Assembly (NCBI GenBank): GCA_905215835.1
Contig: CAJMRR010000030.1
Location: forward strand, 1 to 16,173
Direction: 5' to 3'
Length of the DNA: 16,173 bases
Origin: an uncultured bacterium
GTDB taxonomy: Bacteria; Actinomycetota; Coriobacteriia; Coriobacteriales; Coriobacteriaceae
Positions 13,828-16,173 of this stretch are shown piece by piece. Position 1 is the first letter of the stretch; each line of letters begins with the position of its first letter. The notes under the pieces are model-generated. The model saw only the letters and a program-made list of their open reading frames with translations. It ran no database searches and was not told the origin of the DNA. The position numbers and the translations under genes were made by a program.

Positions 13828-16173
13828 GACGACGCATCGCTGGGCGGTCGCTCAGCAAAACCCCGAGCTCGAAAAGGAGCTTTCGGCTGGTCTGGGCATT
13901 CCCGGGCTGGTGGCGCGCATTATGGTCGCGCACGGCATTGGCTCCATCAAAGAGGGCCAATTGTTTTTGACGCCTTCGCTCGATCGCGACTGGGCCGACC
14001 CACTCATTATCCCGGGCATGTCGGTCGTTGCCGACCGCGTCGAGCGTGCTATTCGCAACCACGAGCACATTGCAGTCTTTGGCGATTTTGACGTTGACGG
14101 TATTACGTCGACCTGCCTGTTGACCGAGGCGCTGCGCACGTTTGGCGCCGATGTCACGCCGTTTATTCCGCATCGCTTTGATGAAGGCTACGGTCTTTCG
14201 CGCGCGGCGCTCGACCGCGTTAACGAGCTTGCTCGCCCCCAGCTGATCGTGACCGTCGATAACGGCATTGCCGCCAAGGAAGAGGTTTCCTACCTGGAGA
14301 GCCTGGGGATCGATTTGGTGGTCACGGACCATCACGAGCCCTCCGACCAGGTGCCGCAGGGTGTGCCCCTGACTGACCCCAAGCTCGAGGACGAGGGCCC
14401 CTCGCGTGAGCTTGCCGGTGCTGGTGTGGCGCTCAAGCTGGTGCAAGTCCTGGGTGAGCGCCTGGGCAAGCCGTCGTATTGGCGTTCGCTAATCGAGGTC
14501 GCGGCGCTGGGCACCGTGTCCGACATGATGCCGCTCACGCCCGAGAACCGCGCGCTGGTTGCCGAGGGCATCCAGCAGATGCGCGTAACCGCTCGCCCCG
14601 GCTATATCGCGCTTGCCGCGCTCGCCAAGGCGGACCTTTCGAGCATTACGGCGGATGGCCTGTCATTCTCGCTCATTCCCCGCTTAAACGCTGCCGGTCG
14701 CATGGCTGATCCCAAGCTGGCGCTCGACCTGCTGCTTGCCCGCGATCCCATCGAAGCAAGCGCACTGGCGGCTGAGCTCGAGGAAATCAACCGCCAGCGC
14801 CGTGAGATCGAGGCGGAGCTCACGCGCGATGCCATGGCAAAGGTCGAGGAGACCTATGACGGCGGACGCGCGATCGTCGTGGGCGGCGAAGGCTGGCACG
14901 AGGGCGTCAAGGGCATCGTGGCAAGCCGTCTGACCAACCGCTACCACGTGCCGGCGCTGCTGTTCTCGATCGAGGACGGTATCGCCCGCGGCTCTGGTCG
15001 CTCGGTGGGCAAAGTTAACCTGTTTGACGCCATCGAGCGCTGTTCCGACCTGATGATTCGTCGCGGCGGACATGCCGGTGCGGTGGGTGTGACCATCGAG
15101 GCATCCAAGCTCGATGAGTTCCGCCGTCGCCTTTCAGCCGTGTTGTCCGAGCTTCCCGCCGAGGACTTTGAGGACACCGACGAGGTTGCCGCCACGGTCG
15201 ACCTTTCCGAATTGAATATCGAGACCATCGAGCAGATTTCCCGCCTTGAGCCGTTTGGCCAGGGTAATAAGGTGCCGCTGCTGGCTGCCGAGGGCGTGAT
15301 GATGTGTGATCGCGCCGTGGTGGGTAAGACCGGCGAGCACATGCGCTTCGTGGCGACGGATGGCGCCGCGAGTGTGCCGGCCATCATGTTTCGTGTACCG
15401 CAGATCGACAAGCTTATCAATTGCGACAGCGCCGTCGACTTGGTGTTCGAGGCCGTTGCCGAGCATTGGCAGGGTCGTGTGAAGCCCAAGCTCATGGTCA
15501 AGGATGTTCTGGTCCGCGGTACCACGCTGCCCAGCGTCGATGATCCGGCATGCGAGCTTCGTCGTGGCGTGCAGCCGGCGGATTCCGGCCTGCGCCTGGA
15601 GTCGCGCAAGCGCGAGACGCTCGCCCAGCTTTCTTATACCGAGCTCACGCGCTCGCTTATCCATAGCTTTATCGGCTCCCACCCACACCGCGCGCAGGTC
15701 GAGGCGCTCGATGCCCTGGCCGATCACCAGAGTGTCTTGGCGGTTATGGGAACGGGCCGCGGCAAGTCGCTCATCTTCCATGTGCATGCCGCGCGTGAGG
15801 CGCTGCTTCGCGGACGTGCGAGCATCTTTGTCTATCCGCTGCGTGCGCTTGTTGCCGACCAGGCCTATCACCTCTCGTCGACGATGGCATCGCTTGGCAT
15901 TGGCGTTGGCGTGCTGACCGGCGAGACCGTGGAGGCCGCACGCGATGACGTGTTCGCCGGCCTAGCTTCGGGCCGCACCGGTATCGTGCTCACGACGCCC
16001 GAGTTCCTGTCTATCCACCGTGACCGTTTCGCGCGTTCGGGCCGCATCGGCTTTGTCGTTATCGATGAGGCGCACCACGCCGGCCTTGCCAAGGGCGGCG
16101 ACCGCAGCGCCTATCTTGACATGCCCGATATCCTCAAAGCCCTGGGCGACCCGGTCGTTATGGCTGCGACGGC
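13814..16173 (+). CDS. recJ: RecJ single-strand exonuclease fused to a DEAH-box (RecQ-like) helicase domain, 3' end cut
   Basis: 786 codons are visible and the frame is open at the window end. Residues about 80-580 are RecJ, the 5'-3' ssDNA exonuclease of recombination and repair: GDFDVDG (90-96), VTVDNGI, TDHHEP with D172-H173-H174, GTVSDMMPL and NAAGRM form the DHH metal site; GWHEGVKGIVASRL leads into DHHA1 with GGHAGAVG (418-425); an OB-like part follows (LEPFGQGNK onward). After a linker comes a superfamily-2 helicase start: a RecQ-like HPHRAQVEALDAL, Walker A GTGRGKS (646-652), VYPLRALVADQ (motif Ia), TTPEFL and DEAH (751-754). The remaining helicase motifs lie outside the window. Start ATG 13814 has GGGGG nine bases upstream; GTG 13808 is an in-frame alternative. 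RecJ alone is usually about 550-750 residues, so the fusion is real within this frame. Confidence 0.93.
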   Translation, partial: MSSLKTTHRWAVAQQNPELEKELSAGLGIPGLVARIMVAHGIGSIKEGQLFLTPSLDRDWADPLIIPGMSVVADRVERAIRNHEHIAVFGDFDVDGITSTCLLTEALRTFGADVTPFIPHRFDEGYGLSRAALDRVNELARPQLIVTVDNGIAAKEEVSYLESLGIDLVVTDHHEPSDQVPQGVPLTDPKLEDEGPSRELAGAGVALKLVQVLGERLGKPSYWRSLIEVAALGTVSDMMPLTPENRALVAEGIQQMRVTARPGYIALAALAKADLSSITADGLSFSLIPRLNAAGRMADPKLALDLLLARDPIEASALAAELEEINRQRREIEAELTRDAMAKVEETYDGGRAIVVGGEGWHEGVKGIVASRLTNRYHVPALLFSIEDGIARGSGRSVGKVNLFDAIERCSDLMIRRGGHAGAVGVTIEASKLDEFRRRLSAVLSELPAEDFEDTDEVAATVDLSELNIETIEQISRLEPFGQGNKVPLLAAEGVMMCDRAVVGKTGEHMRFVATDGAASVPAIMFRVPQIDKLINCDSAVDLVFEAVAEHWQGRVKPKLMVKDVLVRGTTLPSVDDPACELRRGVQPADSGLRLESRKRETLAQLSYTELTRSLIHSFIGSHPHRAQVEALDALADHQSVLAVMGTGRGKSLIFHVHAAREALLRGRASIFVYPLRALVADQAYHLSSTMASLGIGVGVLTGETVEAARDDVFAGLASGRTGIVLTTPEFLSIHRDRFARSGRIGFVVIDEAHHAGLAKGGDRSAYLDMPDILKALGDPVVMAAT

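Overview
The window is a GC-rich (about 60% or more), gene-dense chromosomal segment. Its codon use, twin-arginine lipoproteins, gene content and compact divergent and convergent layout suggest a Gram-positive actinobacterium of the Coriobacteriia, most likely Collinsella or a close relative. That placement is inferred from recognised protein families and style, not from a marker gene. No tRNA, rRNA, CRISPR array, transposase or phage gene was seen. It reads as core chromosome plus a few palindromic intergenic elements.

Layout. Positions 1-1006 (minus) hold the N-terminal third of a large single-chain PurL (purine synthesis), cut by the window edge. Diverging from it is a CPA2-type cation:proton antiporter (1191-2753, plus). 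It converges on homoserine dehydrogenase (hom, 2963-4306, minus), and the gap between them carries a strong terminator hairpin and a second long inverted repeat. Diverging from hom is a six-gene branched-chain-amino-acid-type ABC transporter locus, 4557-10855: two tandem paralogous Tat-lipoprotein binding proteins (livJ1, livJ2), two permeases (livH, livM) and two ATPases (livG, livF). The last four genes are tightly coupled, and the locus ends at a textbook terminator (10866-10902). A perfect 22-bp-arm inverted repeat follows. Then comes a two-gene unit of cutC and a GalT/HIT-like protein (11031-12512), which converges on a BASS-family sodium symporter (12540-13538, minus). Finally, a promoter with a consensus -10 box and a 21-codon leader ORF precede a RecJ nuclease fused to a DEAH-box helicase domain (13814 to the window end, cut).

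How the genes work together. The liv locus is one functional unit: two lipid-anchored receptors feed one LivHM-LivGF importer. Each receptor gene has its own upstream region, and GAAAC-type repeats lie upstream of both. Upstream of livJ2 these are spaced like the actinobacterial nitrogen-regulator (GlnR) box. Strong hairpins between livJ2 and livH could set receptor expression above permease expression. Homoserine dehydrogenase is the neighbouring, divergently read amino-acid-biosynthesis gene, on the route to threonine, methionine and isoleucine. The most unusual coding object is the RecJ-helicase fusion, which would join 5'-3' ssDNA degradation with unwinding in one polypeptide.
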